A stretch of DNA of 64,000 nucleotides from Candidatus Desulfofervidaceae bacterium. Its GTDB lineage: Bacteria; Desulfobacterota; Desulfofervidia; Desulfofervidales; Desulfofervidaceae. Where the stretch lies: NCBI GenBank assembly GCA_027038965.1, contig JALWFG010000011.1:186001-250000 (forward strand), read 5' to 3'. Under the pieces are notes generated by a model. The model saw only the letters and a program-made list of their open reading frames with translations. It searched no databases and was not told the DNA's origin. Shown here piece after piece: positions 43,528 through 51,865 of this stretch. Each line of letters begins with the position of its first letter. Position 1 is the first letter of the stretch. Both the position numbers and the translations under genes were made by a program.

Positions 43528-45653
43528 TATCCTATCAAATTTTCTATTGTTTCTATTAAAAGTTTTTGGCTAAATGTGCTTTTAGGCAAATAGGCATCTG
43601 CTCCGGCCTCCAATCCTTGCCTTTTTTCTTCTTCTGCTTCATGGGAACTGATAATAATTACTGGAATATCTTTGAACGTAGGATGTTTTTTAATTTGGCG
43701 CGTCAGTTGAAACCCATCCATGCGTGGCATTTCCACATCCGTAACTACAACATCGAACTTTTCTTCGGCAAGTTTATTTAAGGCATCCAATCCATTAACT
43801 GCTGTCTTTACCTCATATCCCATGCTTAAAAGTACATTTTTAAGCAGAGTTCTTGTGATGAGGGCATCATCTACTACCAAGACTCGGAGCTTTTTGAAAC
43901 CCTTATGTCCTTTATCAGATGGTATAGAGACAGAGACGGCATAATCAGGTGCAGATTTGATTAATTCTGAAACATTTAGGATAAAGGCCACGCTTCCATC
44001 TTCTAAAATGGAGGCCCCAACTACCAAAGGCGTTTTGAGATAACTTGGTTTAGGTCTTACAATAATTTCCCGCTGTTCAAAAAGGTCCTCAACAATAAAC
44101 GGATATAATTCCTGATATTTCAGCACTACAATATAACCTTTTTTACTTGCATTTAGGTCCTTCTCCTCCAAAGCAAAAGAGGGAAAGCCTAATATTTTGT
44201 TTAAGTTTAGTATGGAAAGTAGCTGTCCATCAATCTTTATTTGTTCTTTCCCCTTTAGTTGCTTGATTTTTTGGCTATCAACATTCAACACGCGGTCTAC
44301 CCATTGAAGAGGAATGGCAAAAAACTGAGTGCTAGCCCTTACTATTAATACAGGAAGCATAGCTATTGTTAACGGCAATTCAAGGACAAACTTAGTTCCT
44401 TTATTGGGATATGAGAAAATCCTAAAACTGCCATTTAAGTTCTCAACGGTGTGTTTTACTGCATCCAAGCCTACACCTCGGCCAGAAATTTTGGTAACCT
44501 TCTCCTTTGTGCTAAATCCAGAGTGAGTGATGACGTCTGTAATATAGCTTGGAACTTCACCAGCGATTTCTTGGATATCTTCACTTAAAATAATGCCTTG
44601 TTCCATAGCCTTTTTTTTGATTTTATCTAAGTTTATTCCCTCACCATCGTCTTCTATTTCAATAATAACCTTTCCTTCTCTTTGAAAGGCCCTTAAAGTA
44701 ATTTTCCCTACAGGTGGTTTCCCTTTGCTCTCGCGCACAACTGGTGGCTCTATGCCATGGTCTATAGCATTTCGAAGAAGATGAACCATGGGTTCATTGA
44801 TAGCTTCAATAATAGACTTATCAATTTCGATCTCTCTGCCTTCAACTTTAAAATCGAGCTTTTTACCAAGCTCTTTGGCTATGCTTCTCATTTGGCCCGG
44901 ATAGAGGTCAAAAATCGTTGCCAAGGGAACCATTCGGGAAGAAAGGCTTTGCATCAGAATCTCTTCACTAATACTGGCTTGAGTGGTCAGTATGTTTTGA
45001 TATTGAGACCATATTCGGTGAAGATGATTAAGGCAACCATAAAAAAGGTCCTGAAACTGAACAAAATCTCTGTTTTCTTCTGGGATTATTCCTAAAACCC
45101 TTACCGTTTTCTTCAAATTTTCCCATTTTCTTTTTACAGAAAAGATGTTTTGGACCAGAAGCCTCAACTGACAATTAGTCCTTTCTATTTGTTTAAAATT
45201 AACGATGGTTTCAAGAGAAAGATTTGCCAATTTATCCAAGATGTCACTTTTTACCCTAATAGTCTCAGAAGACTTCTCAATAATTTCCCCTTTTTCCCCT
45301 TCTGTTTCTTCCTCCCCTCCTTTTTTTTCTTTTTTAATTCCGCTTATTAACTGTTTGAGTTCTTCTAACCCTGCAAAAAGTTGATCCATTACCGAGGAGA
45401 TATCCTGTCCTTTGCTATCTCTTAGTTGAAGCAAAATGTCTTCAAGATAGTGAGCCTTTTCACTAATTTCTGTAAAGTCCAACATGCGGGCTTCGCCTTT
45501 GAGGGTATGCGCCTCTCGCATCAAATCTTCAAGTAATGTTTCATTTATTTCCCCCTTTTCCAGCCTTAAAAAACCTTGCTCTAGGGTAAGAAGTCGTTCC
45601 TTGGCCGTTTCAATAAATGGCTCTATAAATTGAGAAATGTCAAAGTTTTCCAT
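43527..45653 (-). CDS. cheA: hybrid CheA histidine kinase with C-terminal receiver
   Basis: 708 residues: Hpt domain (~1-105, REAHTLKGEARML with the phospho-His), acidic/Lys-rich linker (~115-135), dimerisation helices (~155-265), HATPase (VHLLRNAIDHGIEPP and DDGEGINLDKI and GRGVGLDAVKHTVENLNG), CheW-like P5 (~415-560) and C-terminal receiver (~585-705; FDVVVTDVEMPRMDG). CheA fused to a receiver is the WspE/ACF-type arrangement. It phosphorylates the diguanylate cyclase and CheB made by the same operon. Confidence 0.93.
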   Translation of the reverse strand: MENFDISQFIEPFIETAKERLLTLEQGFLRLEKGEINETLLEDLMREAHTLKGEARMLDFTEISEKAHYLEDILLQLRDSKGQDISSVMDQLFAGLEELKQLISGIKKEKKGGEEETEGEKGEIIEKSSETIRVKSDILDKLANLSLETIVNFKQIERTNCQLRLLVQNIFSVKRKWENLKKTVRVLGIIPEENRDFVQFQDLFYGCLNHLHRIWSQYQNILTTQASISEEILMQSLSSRMVPLATIFDLYPGQMRSIAKELGKKLDFKVEGREIEIDKSIIEAINEPMVHLLRNAIDHGIEPPVVRESKGKPPVGKITLRAFQREGKVIIEIEDDGEGINLDKIKKKAMEQGIILSEDIQEIAGEVPSYITDVITHSGFSTKEKVTKISGRGVGLDAVKHTVENLNGSFRIFSYPNKGTKFVLELPLTIAMLPVLIVRASTQFFAIPLQWVDRVLNVDSQKIKQLKGKEQIKIDGQLLSILNLNKILGFPSFALEEKDLNASKKGYIVVLKYQELYPFIVEDLFEQREIIVRPKPSYLKTPLVVGASILEDGSVAFILNVSELIKSAPDYAVSVSIPSDKGHKGFKKLRVLVVDDALITRTLLKNVLLSMGYEVKTAVNGLDALNKLAEEKFDVVVTDVEMPRMDGFQLTRQIKKHPTFKDIPVIIISSHEAEEEKRQGLEAGADAYLPKSTFSQKLLIETIENLIG

Positions 45654-45658
45654 ATTTT

Positions 45659-46168
45659 TTAATCCCCTTTAGGGAACAAAACCCTTTTGAGGGCCAAGAC
45701 CCCTACAGCCTTAAGGTCTCCATTTTTAGAAACACTGATTTTGCCCTCTAATAAGGTTTGTTCTTCTTCTGGAGTGACTTCAGAAACACCTACAATATCT
45801 TCTATATCGTCTACCACAAGTCCTATAGGTTCTCCAAAGGACTTGACTACAATAATATAAAATGGGGTATCAAGTTTGCTTTCTCCTAAGTTAAGCCTTC
45901 TTTTAAGGTCTATTATCGGAACAATTTCACCCCTGAGATTGATTACCCCCAAAACGTAATTTTCACAACCAGGGACTTTATAAATGGGTGTTTGAGGAAT
46001 AATTTCTCTTGTTTCCTTTAATTTCAAGGCATAATATTCATTTTTGACTCGAAAATAAATGAATAATTGTTCAGGACCCTTTTGGGGGGTTAAATCTTGA
46101 TTCCTAATGGCTTCAGCTGTCTCTAAAAGAGAATTTATTTTTTCGTCTTGGCTCGTTTGTTCTGTCAT
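45659..46168 (-). CDS. cheW: CheW coupling protein
   Basis: 169 residues with a ~30-residue variable N-terminus, then a CheW domain: FRVKNEYYALKLKETREII, PIYKVPGCENYVLGVINLRGEIVPIIDLKRRL, and EPIGLVVDDIEDIVGV. Links receptors to CheA. First gene of the operon, with AAGGAG before the ATG (minus strand). It ends 6 bp before cheA. Confidence 0.93.
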   Translation of the reverse strand: MTEQTSQDEKINSLLETAEAIRNQDLTPQKGPEQLFIYFRVKNEYYALKLKETREIIPQTPIYKVPGCENYVLGVINLRGEIVPIIDLKRRLNLGESKLDTPFYIIVVKSFGEPIGLVVDDIEDIVGVSEVTPEEEQTLLEGKISVSKNGDLKAVGVLALKRVLFPKGD

Positions 46169-46436
46169 TATGGGCTCCTTAATAAACTAACCTAGCTGGA
46201 GTAAAAGGTTAACAAAAAAGCCTTCTCATGACAAGCAATTTTAATTATTTTATTCGTCAATAAATTGAGATGAGTTCACTGGATGGTTAATATTGATAGT
46301 TGTTAAGAAAACCGAAACAACATTTATGCAATAAACGCGTTCAACCCTAAACTTTAGCTTGTCAAATGAACGTATGCCTTTCATGGTATGGTTAGAAATG
46401 CAGTTTTTGTTAATCTCGTTTTGGGTAGGGCTATGC

Positions 46437-46465
46437 TTGACAAATTGTGTTTTTGAATATACAAA
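46437..46465 (+). promoter_or_regulatory. putative promoter of tRNA-Pro
   Basis: TTGACA at 46437-46442, with TATACA (46458-46463, 15-bp spacer) or TACAAA (46460-46465, 17-bp spacer) as -10, 9-11 bp before the tRNA. Confidence 0.55.
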
Positions 46466-46473
46466 AAGTATGT

Positions 46474-46550
46474 CGGGACGTGGCGCAGCTTGGTAGCGCA
46501 CCTGCATGGGGCGCAGGTGGTCGCAGGTTCAAATCCTGTCGTCCCGACCA
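46474..46550 (+). tRNA. tRNA-Pro (GGG)
   Basis: Cloverleaf: acceptor CGGGACG/CGTCCCG, D stem GCGC/GCGC, anticodon stem CCTGC/GCAGG with loop ATGGGGC (anticodon GGG), T arm GCAGG-TTCAAAT-CCTGT, encoded ACCA. The C1 start is usual for tRNA-Pro. Confidence 0.97.
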
Positions 46551-46568
46551 TTAAACAAGAGAGGGTGG

Positions 46569-46606
46569 GGCCAATTAGGTGAAATGACCTAATTGGCCTT
46601 TGTTTT
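46569..46606 (+). terminator. rho-independent terminator after tRNA-Pro
   Basis: Perfect 12-bp stem GGCCAATTAGGT (46569-46580) / ACCTAATTGGCC (46587-46598), 6-base loop, T-rich tail. Confidence 0.9.
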
Positions 46607-46655
46607 ATCTAAGGAATGAATAAAAGTATATGCGCAATTTTGGGAGTGGCTCTAC

Positions 46656-46685
46656 TTGACATTTACATTCTTAATTAGGTAAAAC
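46656..46685 (+). promoter_or_regulatory. putative sigma-70 promoter of RNase G
   Basis: TTGACA at 46656-46661, 18-bp spacer, TAAAAC at 46680-46685, only 12 bp from the ATG. Confidence 0.4.
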
Positions 46686-46696
46686 ATACAACTGCT

Positions 46697-48178
46697 ATGT
46701 CTTTAAAGAAAACCCATGCGGTTATGCTTATTAATACTGACCAGCCAGAGGAGGTCCGTGTCGCCATTACGAGAGAAGCTGAGCTTGAGGAGTTTTATAT
46801 TGAAAGACGGGCCCAGGGACAAACTCGGGGTAACATTTATAAAGGGATAGTTTGTGATATCGTTCCTAGTTTACAGGCCGTTTTTGTAGATTATGGCGCT
46901 CACAAAAGGGGGTTCCTTCAAATAGATGAAATTCATCCCGAATATTTTGTTATTCCTTCTAAGGGCAAGCCCTCTGTGGAAAAGATGTTAAGGACTGGAC
47001 AAGAAATCTTGGTGCAAGTAGTAAAAGAAGAAACACCTCAAAAAGGAGCTGCTCTTACAACTTACCTTTCTATACCTGGACGCTATTTGGTTTTAACCGT
47101 AGGCCAGACTAATGTTGGAATTTCCCGCAAAATCAAGGAAGAGAAGGAGAGAAAACGGATTGAGGCCATTGCAAAATCTTTTAAGTTGCCTCCTGGCTTG
47201 GGAGTGATCGTACGCACGGCTGCCGTGGGAATTACAAAGGCAGAACTTTTGAAGGACTTGCGTTATCTTTTGCGATTATGGAAGGCAATCAAAAAAAAGG
47301 CCCAAGAAGTAGAAGGTCCAGTCTTGATATATCAAGAAATGGACCTAGTTTTGAGGGCTATTCGGGATTATTTTTGTTCTGATATTAAAGAAATATGGGT
47401 AGATGATTTAAATGCCTATCGCAAGGTTAAAGAATTTATGTCTATTGTGGCCCCAAGATACCAACGGGTCGTAAGACATTACAAACAAATTTTGCCTCTT
47501 TTTTCCTTCTTTGGATTGGATGCTCAGATTGAGCAAATTTATCATCAAAGGGTCAACTTGCCCTCTGGGGGAGAAATCGTAATTCAGACCACAGAGGCCC
47601 TAACGACTATTGATGTGAACTCAAGTCATTCTCAGGAAAAGGACTTAGAAAACACTTCCTTTAGAACCAATCTTGAAGCTGCTGAAGAAAGTGCCCGTCA
47701 GATTCGCCTTCGCAATATTGCAGGCTTGATTGTAATTGATTTTATTCAAATGAAAAATAAAAGGCATATAACCCAATTGGAAAACAAGTTGAAAGAGGCA
47801 TTTAAAAAAGATAGGGCTAAAGTAAGCCTTACAAAGATGTCTCCCCTAGGCTTAATTGAGATTTCAAGGCAGCGGCTTCGTTCGTCTTTGCTTTCTGTGG
47901 TAGCGGAAAGTTGCTCTTTATGTAAGGGAAAGGGGTTTATCTTATCAGCAGAAACAAGGGGGTTAGAGGTTTTAAGACAAATAAAGAAGGAATTGGCCTT
48001 AAATCATCCTAAAGAAATAATATGTGAATTGCCTATAGAGGTAGCCAATTTTTTGCAGAATAAAAAGAGACAGGTGTTGACAGAACTCGAACAACAATTT
48101 AAAACCAAACTTCTTATTTTGGCCAAAAGTCTGTCCTGCACCTCTAGGGGTGCAGAACAGGATGATGCGGACTATTAG
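46697..48178 (+). CDS. rng: ribonuclease G/E family endoribonuclease
   Basis: Endonuclease of rRNA/mRNA processing: S1-like N-terminal segment (GNIYKGIVCDIVPSLQAVFVDYG), catalytic site TTIDVNSSHS with Mg-binding Asp, IVIDFIQMKNKR, and zinc-link CSLCKGKG near the C-terminus. 493 residues is RNase G size. The final ~14 codons (SCTSRGAEQDDADY) come from a palindromic repeat (see 48133-48158), so the natural C-terminus may have been replaced. Upstream tRNA-Pro is a separate unit. Confidence 0.93.
   Translation: MSLKKTHAVMLINTDQPEEVRVAITREAELEEFYIERRAQGQTRGNIYKGIVCDIVPSLQAVFVDYGAHKRGFLQIDEIHPEYFVIPSKGKPSVEKMLRTGQEILVQVVKEETPQKGAALTTYLSIPGRYLVLTVGQTNVGISRKIKEEKERKRIEAIAKSFKLPPGLGVIVRTAAVGITKAELLKDLRYLLRLWKAIKKKAQEVEGPVLIYQEMDLVLRAIRDYFCSDIKEIWVDDLNAYRKVKEFMSIVAPRYQRVVRHYKQILPLFSFFGLDAQIEQIYHQRVNLPSGGEIVIQTTEALTTIDVNSSHSQEKDLENTSFRTNLEAAEESARQIRLRNIAGLIVIDFIQMKNKRHITQLENKLKEAFKKDRAKVSLTKMSPLGLIEISRQRLRSSLLSVVAESCSLCKGKGFILSAETRGLEVLRQIKKELALNHPKEIICELPIEVANFLQNKKRQVLTELEQQFKTKLLILAKSLSCTSRGAEQDDADY
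48133..48158. repeat. palindromic repeat, copy 1 (inside rng 3' end)
   Basis: GTCCTGCAC (48133-48141) and GTGCAGAAC (48150-48158) form an imperfect 9-bp stem. A near-identical element with perfect arms lies at 58311-58336. It encodes part of the RNase G C-terminus. Confidence 0.6.
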
Positions 48179-48212
48179 AGAAGAAGTTATTTGGCTGCAT
48201 GAATTTACCAAG

Positions 48213-48241
48213 CCCCGTTAAATAGAAATAATTTAACGGGG
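48213..48241. repeat. 11-bp perfect hairpin downstream of rng
   Basis: CCCCGTTAAAT (48213-48223) and ATTTAACGGGG (48231-48241) with a 7-base loop. No T run follows in either direction, so it is probably not a classic terminator. It sits in the 288-bp gap between rng and the toxin-antitoxin genes, in which I otherwise see no gene. Confidence 0.5.
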
Positions 48242-48466
48242 AGGCGAGGGAAGTTATAGGGAGCTGGGCCTTAAGGTATAGCTGTGAATATGTCCATTCG
48301 GCTTTGGGCTGTTTGAGCCCCCTTGAATTTGAACAAAAATTTTATCAGAATTATTATCAGGAGGTAGCCTAGTGACCTCTACCTTAGAATGGGTTAAAAT
48401 GTGTCCACCCTAAAGGGGGTCACTACAAATAAAAGATAGACAGCTTAAATTAAATGGAGGAAATAA

Positions 48467-48679
48467 ATGGAAGTTAGATATGATATCTTGATAGAAAATA
48501 TCAAAAAATTACCATTGTCTGAAAAGGAAGAGCTTAGAAATTTGATAGAAAAGTATATTATAGAAGAAAAACGAGAGGAAATTTATAAAAATTATTTAAT
48601 AAGTCTTAACGAATATAAAGACAATAAGTTGCAATTTTCTTCAGATATAAGCGAACTTAGAAAATATATAGAGAAATGA
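48467..48679 (+). CDS. antitoxin of a type II toxin-antitoxin pair
   Basis: 70 residues, mostly helix (KKLPLSEKEELRNLIEKYIIEE in the N-terminal half), highly charged and AT-rich in codon use relative to neighbours. Its stop overlaps the toxin start by ATGA. Assignment rests on the pairing; the DNA-binding part is not recognisable. Confidence 0.65.
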   Translation: MEVRYDILIENIKKLPLSEKEELRNLIEKYIIEEKREEIYKNYLISLNEYKDNKLQFSSDISELRKYIEK

Positions 48680-48945
48680 TAGAAGTAGCTTTTAGCTCAT
48701 CTTTTAAAAGAACTTTTAAGAAGAAAATAAAAAGAAATAAAGAGTTAGAGGAAACTTTTTGGAAGAAGTTAGAAAAATTTATAGAAAATCCATTTGCTAA
48801 GGGACTTAAAACTCATAAATTAACAGGCAAATTAAAAGATTTATGGAGTTTTAGTTTAGGATATGATTTAAGAGTAATTTTCTTTTTTGCAGAAGATAAT
48901 AAAGCTGTTTTAGTGGATATAGGAACTCACGAAGAGGTTTATTAA
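48676..48945 (+). CDS. RelE/ParE-family toxin (mRNA interferase type)
   Basis: 89 residues of the RelE/StbE fold: FSSSFKRTFKKKIKRNKEL, LKTHKLTGKLKDLWSFSLGYDLRVIFFF and VLVDIGTHEEVY at the C-terminus. The Arg in YDLRV and terminal His/Tyr are the usual active-site region. Very AT-rich codon use suggests horizontal acquisition. Cotranscribed with the antitoxin; likely a ribosome-dependent mRNA endonuclease. Confidence 0.75.
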   Translation: MIEVAFSSSFKRTFKKKIKRNKELEETFWKKLEKFIENPFAKGLKTHKLTGKLKDLWSFSLGYDLRVIFFFAEDNKAVLVDIGTHEEVY

Positions 48946-48957
48946 AATGATATTAAA

Positions 48958-49000
48958 ATCTAACAACCCCAGCGGGCGGTGCCGCTGGCTTTAGTTATGT
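48958..49000 (+). other. attC-like hairpin after the toxin gene (weak)
   Basis: ATCTAAC (48958-48964) fits the integron 7-mer RYYYAAC; GTTATGT at 48994-49000 is close to GTTRRRY but fails one position. Between them CCAGCGG/CCGCTGG form a 7-bp stem. At 43 bp it is shorter than usual attC sites and no integrase is near, so it is equally a simple hairpin before korD. Confidence 0.25.
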
Positions 49001-49020
49001 TCTTAATAGGAGAAACTCAG

Positions 49021-49275
49021 ATGCCTCAAAGAAGGATTCATTTAGTTCGTCCGTTGCGTTTTCAAGTTAAAGTTCTAGAAGACAGGTGCAAGGGATGTCA
49101 GCTTTGCGTAAATGTTTGCCCTAGACATCTCCTAAAGCCTTCTAATCGCACGAATGAAAAAGGGTATTTGGTAATAGAATGGAAAAATACAAAGACGATG
49201 GGTTGCATTGGTTGTGGCCTGTGTTATGAAATTTGCCCTGAACAGGCCTTAAGAATTTATGCCGAGGTGGAATGA
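49021..49275 (+). CDS. ferredoxin-type subunit of 2-oxoacid:ferredoxin oxidoreductase
   Basis: 84 residues from ATG 49021 (TAGGAGA upstream). Two 4Fe-4S motifs: CKGCQLCVNVCPRH and CIGCGLCYEICPEQ. The first gene of a D-A-B-C operon; passes electrons to external ferredoxin. Delta subunit of KorDABC or VorDABC type. Confidence 0.85.
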   Translation: MPQRRIHLVRPLRFQVKVLEDRCKGCQLCVNVCPRHLLKPSNRTNEKGYLVIEWKNTKTMGCIGCGLCYEICPEQALRIYAEVE

Positions 49276-50366
49276 TGAGCAAACTTTATATGAAAGGCAA
49301 TGAAGCTATTGTAGAAGGTGCCCTTAGGGCAGGCTTGGAGGGTTTTTTTAGCTATCCCATTACACCGGCCAGTGAGATAATCGAGACCTTTGCAAGTAAA
49401 TACTTTGCGGATAGGGAAAGGGAGAAGAGGGGAGAAAAGCCGCTTTATCCTAAATTCCGCGTGTTTATGCAAATGGAAAGTGAGCTTGCCTCTATAAATG
49501 CGGTTATGGGTGGGGCTTCAATTGGATGTCGGGTCATGACTGCATCTTCAAGCCCTGGAATTAGTTTAAAGCAAGAGGGGATTTCTTACATCGCGGCCTG
49601 TGAATTGCCATGTGTGATTGTCAATATAATGAGGGGTGGGCCAGGATTGGGAAGTATTCAACCTGAACAAGGTGATTATTTCCAAGCAGTCAAAGGTGGT
49701 GGCCACGGTGATTATAGATTAATTGTATTGGCCCCCAATTCGGTTCAGGAGATGGCTGAGCATACAATGTTATTGTTTAACCTTACCAACAAATATCGGA
49801 ATCCCGGAATGCTTTTAGCAGATGGGTATTTGGGGCAAATGAAGGAATCATTAGAGTTTCCTGAAGTGCCTATTGAAGAATATGAAAAACCATGGGCAGC
49901 AGGGAATATGGAATTAGATGGCGAACAACATACCATTGAATTTCTCTTCCTTACTCCAGAGCCTATGGTAGAGGCAAAGAAAAGACTTTTAGAAAAGTAT
50001 AAAACCATAGAAGCCAATGAAGTGAGGTATGAAACGTATAAGGTAGATGACGCCAAAATCATTGTGACTGCCTTTGGAACTCCTTCAAGGGTAGCCAAGG
50101 CCGCAGTAGACTTGGCCAGAGAAAAGGGAATTAAGGTTGGATTGGTAAGACCCATCACTTTATGGCCTTTTCCCTATAAAATATATACTAATCTTACTTC
50201 AAATCAGGTGGATAGAGTTTTGGTGGTAGAGCTTTCATTTGGTCAATTTGTAGAAGATGTTCGGCTGGGAGTGGAAGGAAGGGCTGAAGTGAGACTTTTC
50301 CCAAAATTTGGTGGGATTGTTCCTACCGAAGAAGAAGTCCTAGAAAAAATAATGGAGTTGGTCTAA
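49272..50366 (+). CDS. 2-oxoacid:ferredoxin oxidoreductase alpha subunit (KorA/VorB)
   Basis: 364 residues: MKGNEAIVEGALRAGLEGFFSYPITPASEI at the start, RVFMQMESELASINAVMGGASIG and MTASSSPGISLKQEGISYIA, GLGSIQPEQGDYFQAVKGGGHGDYRL, and PITLWPFPYK at the end. These match the 2-oxoglutarate or branched 2-oxoacid oxidoreductase alpha subunit, binding the TPP pyrimidine region and CoA. Overlaps the ferredoxin gene by ATGA. In an autotroph the 2-oxoglutarate form runs in the reductive TCA direction; the substrate cannot be fixed from sequence. Confidence 0.85.
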   Translation: MMSKLYMKGNEAIVEGALRAGLEGFFSYPITPASEIIETFASKYFADREREKRGEKPLYPKFRVFMQMESELASINAVMGGASIGCRVMTASSSPGISLKQEGISYIAACELPCVIVNIMRGGPGLGSIQPEQGDYFQAVKGGGHGDYRLIVLAPNSVQEMAEHTMLLFNLTNKYRNPGMLLADGYLGQMKESLEFPEVPIEEYEKPWAAGNMELDGEQHTIEFLFLTPEPMVEAKKRLLEKYKTIEANEVRYETYKVDDAKIIVTAFGTPSRVAKAAVDLAREKGIKVGLVRPITLWPFPYKIYTNLTSNQVDRVLVVELSFGQFVEDVRLGVEGRAEVRLFPKFGGIVPTEEEVLEKIMELV

Positions 50367-51112
50367 TGCGTGTATCGGCATTGATTCCAAAGTATCCAGA
50401 ACCCGAGACTTATGTAGGGCGCACCCACTATTGCCCAGGGTGTGGACATGCTACTTTACACAAGATATTGGGCGAAGTTATTGATGAATTAGGGATTAGA
50501 AAGAAGGTAATCCTTGTTGAGCCAGTAGGTTGCTCGGTGCTGGCCTTGCGGTATTTAAAGGTAGATGGCATTCAGGGACCCCATGGACGCGCTCCAGCTA
50601 TTGCTACGGCCGTAAAGCGCCTCAAGCCTGAGAAGATTGTCCTTACCTATCAAGGAGATGGGGATTTGGCGGCCATTGGCACAAATGAGATTTTACATGC
50701 CGCCAACAGGGGAGAACTATTCAGTGTCATTTTTGTGAACAATGCCGTCTATGGGATGACAGGGGGACAAATGGCCCCTACTACCTTGATTGGACAAAAG
50801 AGCACTACTACCCCAACGGGAAGAATGATTGAATATGCTGGTTATCCTTTGAGAATTTGTGAGCTTTTGAATACCCTTGATGCCCCGGTGTATTTAGAAA
50901 GGGTGAGCCTTTATGATGTTGAGCAAATAGCCAGGGCCAGGGCTGCTTTAAAAAAGGCCATTACAAATCAAATTGAAAAAAAAGGGTTTTCTCTAGTGGA
51001 GGTGCTTTCCAATTGTCCCACTAACTGGAAGATGACTCCCGAGGAGTCATGGAGGTTTGTCAAGGAAGAAATGACTAAGATATTTCCATTAGGCATATTT
51101 AGGGATAGGTAA
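50366..51112 (+). CDS. 2-oxoacid:ferredoxin oxidoreductase beta subunit (TPP)
   Basis: 248 residues: THYCPGCGHATLHKILGEVI near the N-terminus, and the TPP motif YQGDGDLAAIGTNEILHAANRGE (GDGD...N), followed by NNAVYGMTGGQMAPTT. Standard KorB/VorC length and order, overlapping the alpha subunit's stop by 1 bp. Confidence 0.88.
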   Translation: MRVSALIPKYPEPETYVGRTHYCPGCGHATLHKILGEVIDELGIRKKVILVEPVGCSVLALRYLKVDGIQGPHGRAPAIATAVKRLKPEKIVLTYQGDGDLAAIGTNEILHAANRGELFSVIFVNNAVYGMTGGQMAPTTLIGQKSTTTPTGRMIEYAGYPLRICELLNTLDAPVYLERVSLYDVEQIARARAALKKAITNQIEKKGFSLVEVLSNCPTNWKMTPEESWRFVKEEMTKIFPLGIFRDR

Positions 51113-51117
51113 AAACG

Positions 51118-51648
51118 ATGAAGACAGAGATTATTATTTCTGGTTTTGGTGGACAGGGAGTTTTATTCTTGGGAGATTTGATTGCCTATGCCGCTGTAAA
51201 GGAAGGCTACTATGTGACTTGGGTACCTTCGTATGGCCCTGAATCGAGGGGAGGGACTTGCAACTGTCAAGTAATTTACTCTGATAAACAAATTGGTTCC
51301 CCGGCAATCGCCCATCCAGATATCCTGATAGTTTTTAATCAGCCTTCTCTTTACAAATTTTTACCGAGACTTAAAACAAACGGGTTTTTATTTTACGACA
51401 GCTTTTTGATTAAAGAACCACCGGCCAGAGAAGATATTAAAATTGTGGGAGTACCGGCCTTTCAATTGAGCAAGATGGGCAATATGGCAATGTTAGGGGC
51501 CTTTTTGGCAGTTGTTGACCAAATTAAATCCGAAACCATTTTCCAAATATTAGAAGAAAAATTAAAAGGAGACAAGACCAAATTCATTCCTATAAATAAA
51601 GAGGCGATTGCAACAGGAATGGACTTTGTTAAATCGCAGGAGAGGTGA
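51118..51648 (+). CDS. 2-oxoacid:ferredoxin oxidoreductase gamma subunit
   Basis: 176 residues: IIISGFGGQGVLFLGDLIAYAA, VPSYGPESRGGTCNCQVIYSD, and IVGVPAFQLSKMGNMAMLGAFLAV match the gamma domain of 2-oxoacid oxidoreductases. Follows the beta gene by 5 bp and closes the four-gene set. Confidence 0.88.
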   Translation: MKTEIIISGFGGQGVLFLGDLIAYAAVKEGYYVTWVPSYGPESRGGTCNCQVIYSDKQIGSPAIAHPDILIVFNQPSLYKFLPRLKTNGFLFYDSFLIKEPPAREDIKIVGVPAFQLSKMGNMAMLGAFLAVVDQIKSETIFQILEEKLKGDKTKFIPINKEAIATGMDFVKSQER

Positions 51649-51649
51649 A

Positions 51650-51862
51650 ATGCAGCAGTTAGACCCTACATTGCTTAAGAAAATAAAGGCCAAGGTAGAA
51701 GAAGAGTTGACCAAACGTGAGATGGAAACTGTTCAATATTGGCTGGGGGAACTTAATAAAGTTTACGCTAAACATAAGGATATTGCTACCTTGCAAAATG
51801 CCTTAAGGGAGTTAATGCAGCGAATGCAAAATCGGATAAAAGTACTTAAAGAGAATTTGTAA
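51650..51862 (+). CDS. small helical protein in the oxidoreductase operon, unknown
   Basis: 70 residues from ATG 51650; GGAGAGG at ~51639 and the gamma stop 1 bp away favour this start over 51608. Sequence is a charged helix (LLKKIKAKVEEELTKREMETVQYW, IATLQNALRELMQRMQNRIK) likely forming a coiled coil. No known family recognised. It lies between the oxidoreductase and the HDOD kinase and may be cotranscribed with both. Confidence 0.55.
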   Translation: MQQLDPTLLKKIKAKVEEELTKREMETVQYWLGELNKVYAKHKDIATLQNALRELMQRMQNRIKVLKENL

Positions 51863-51865
51863 TTT

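Noticed and set aside
48213-48241. Hairpin downstream of rng as a rho-independent terminator
   Set aside because: No T run follows on either strand.
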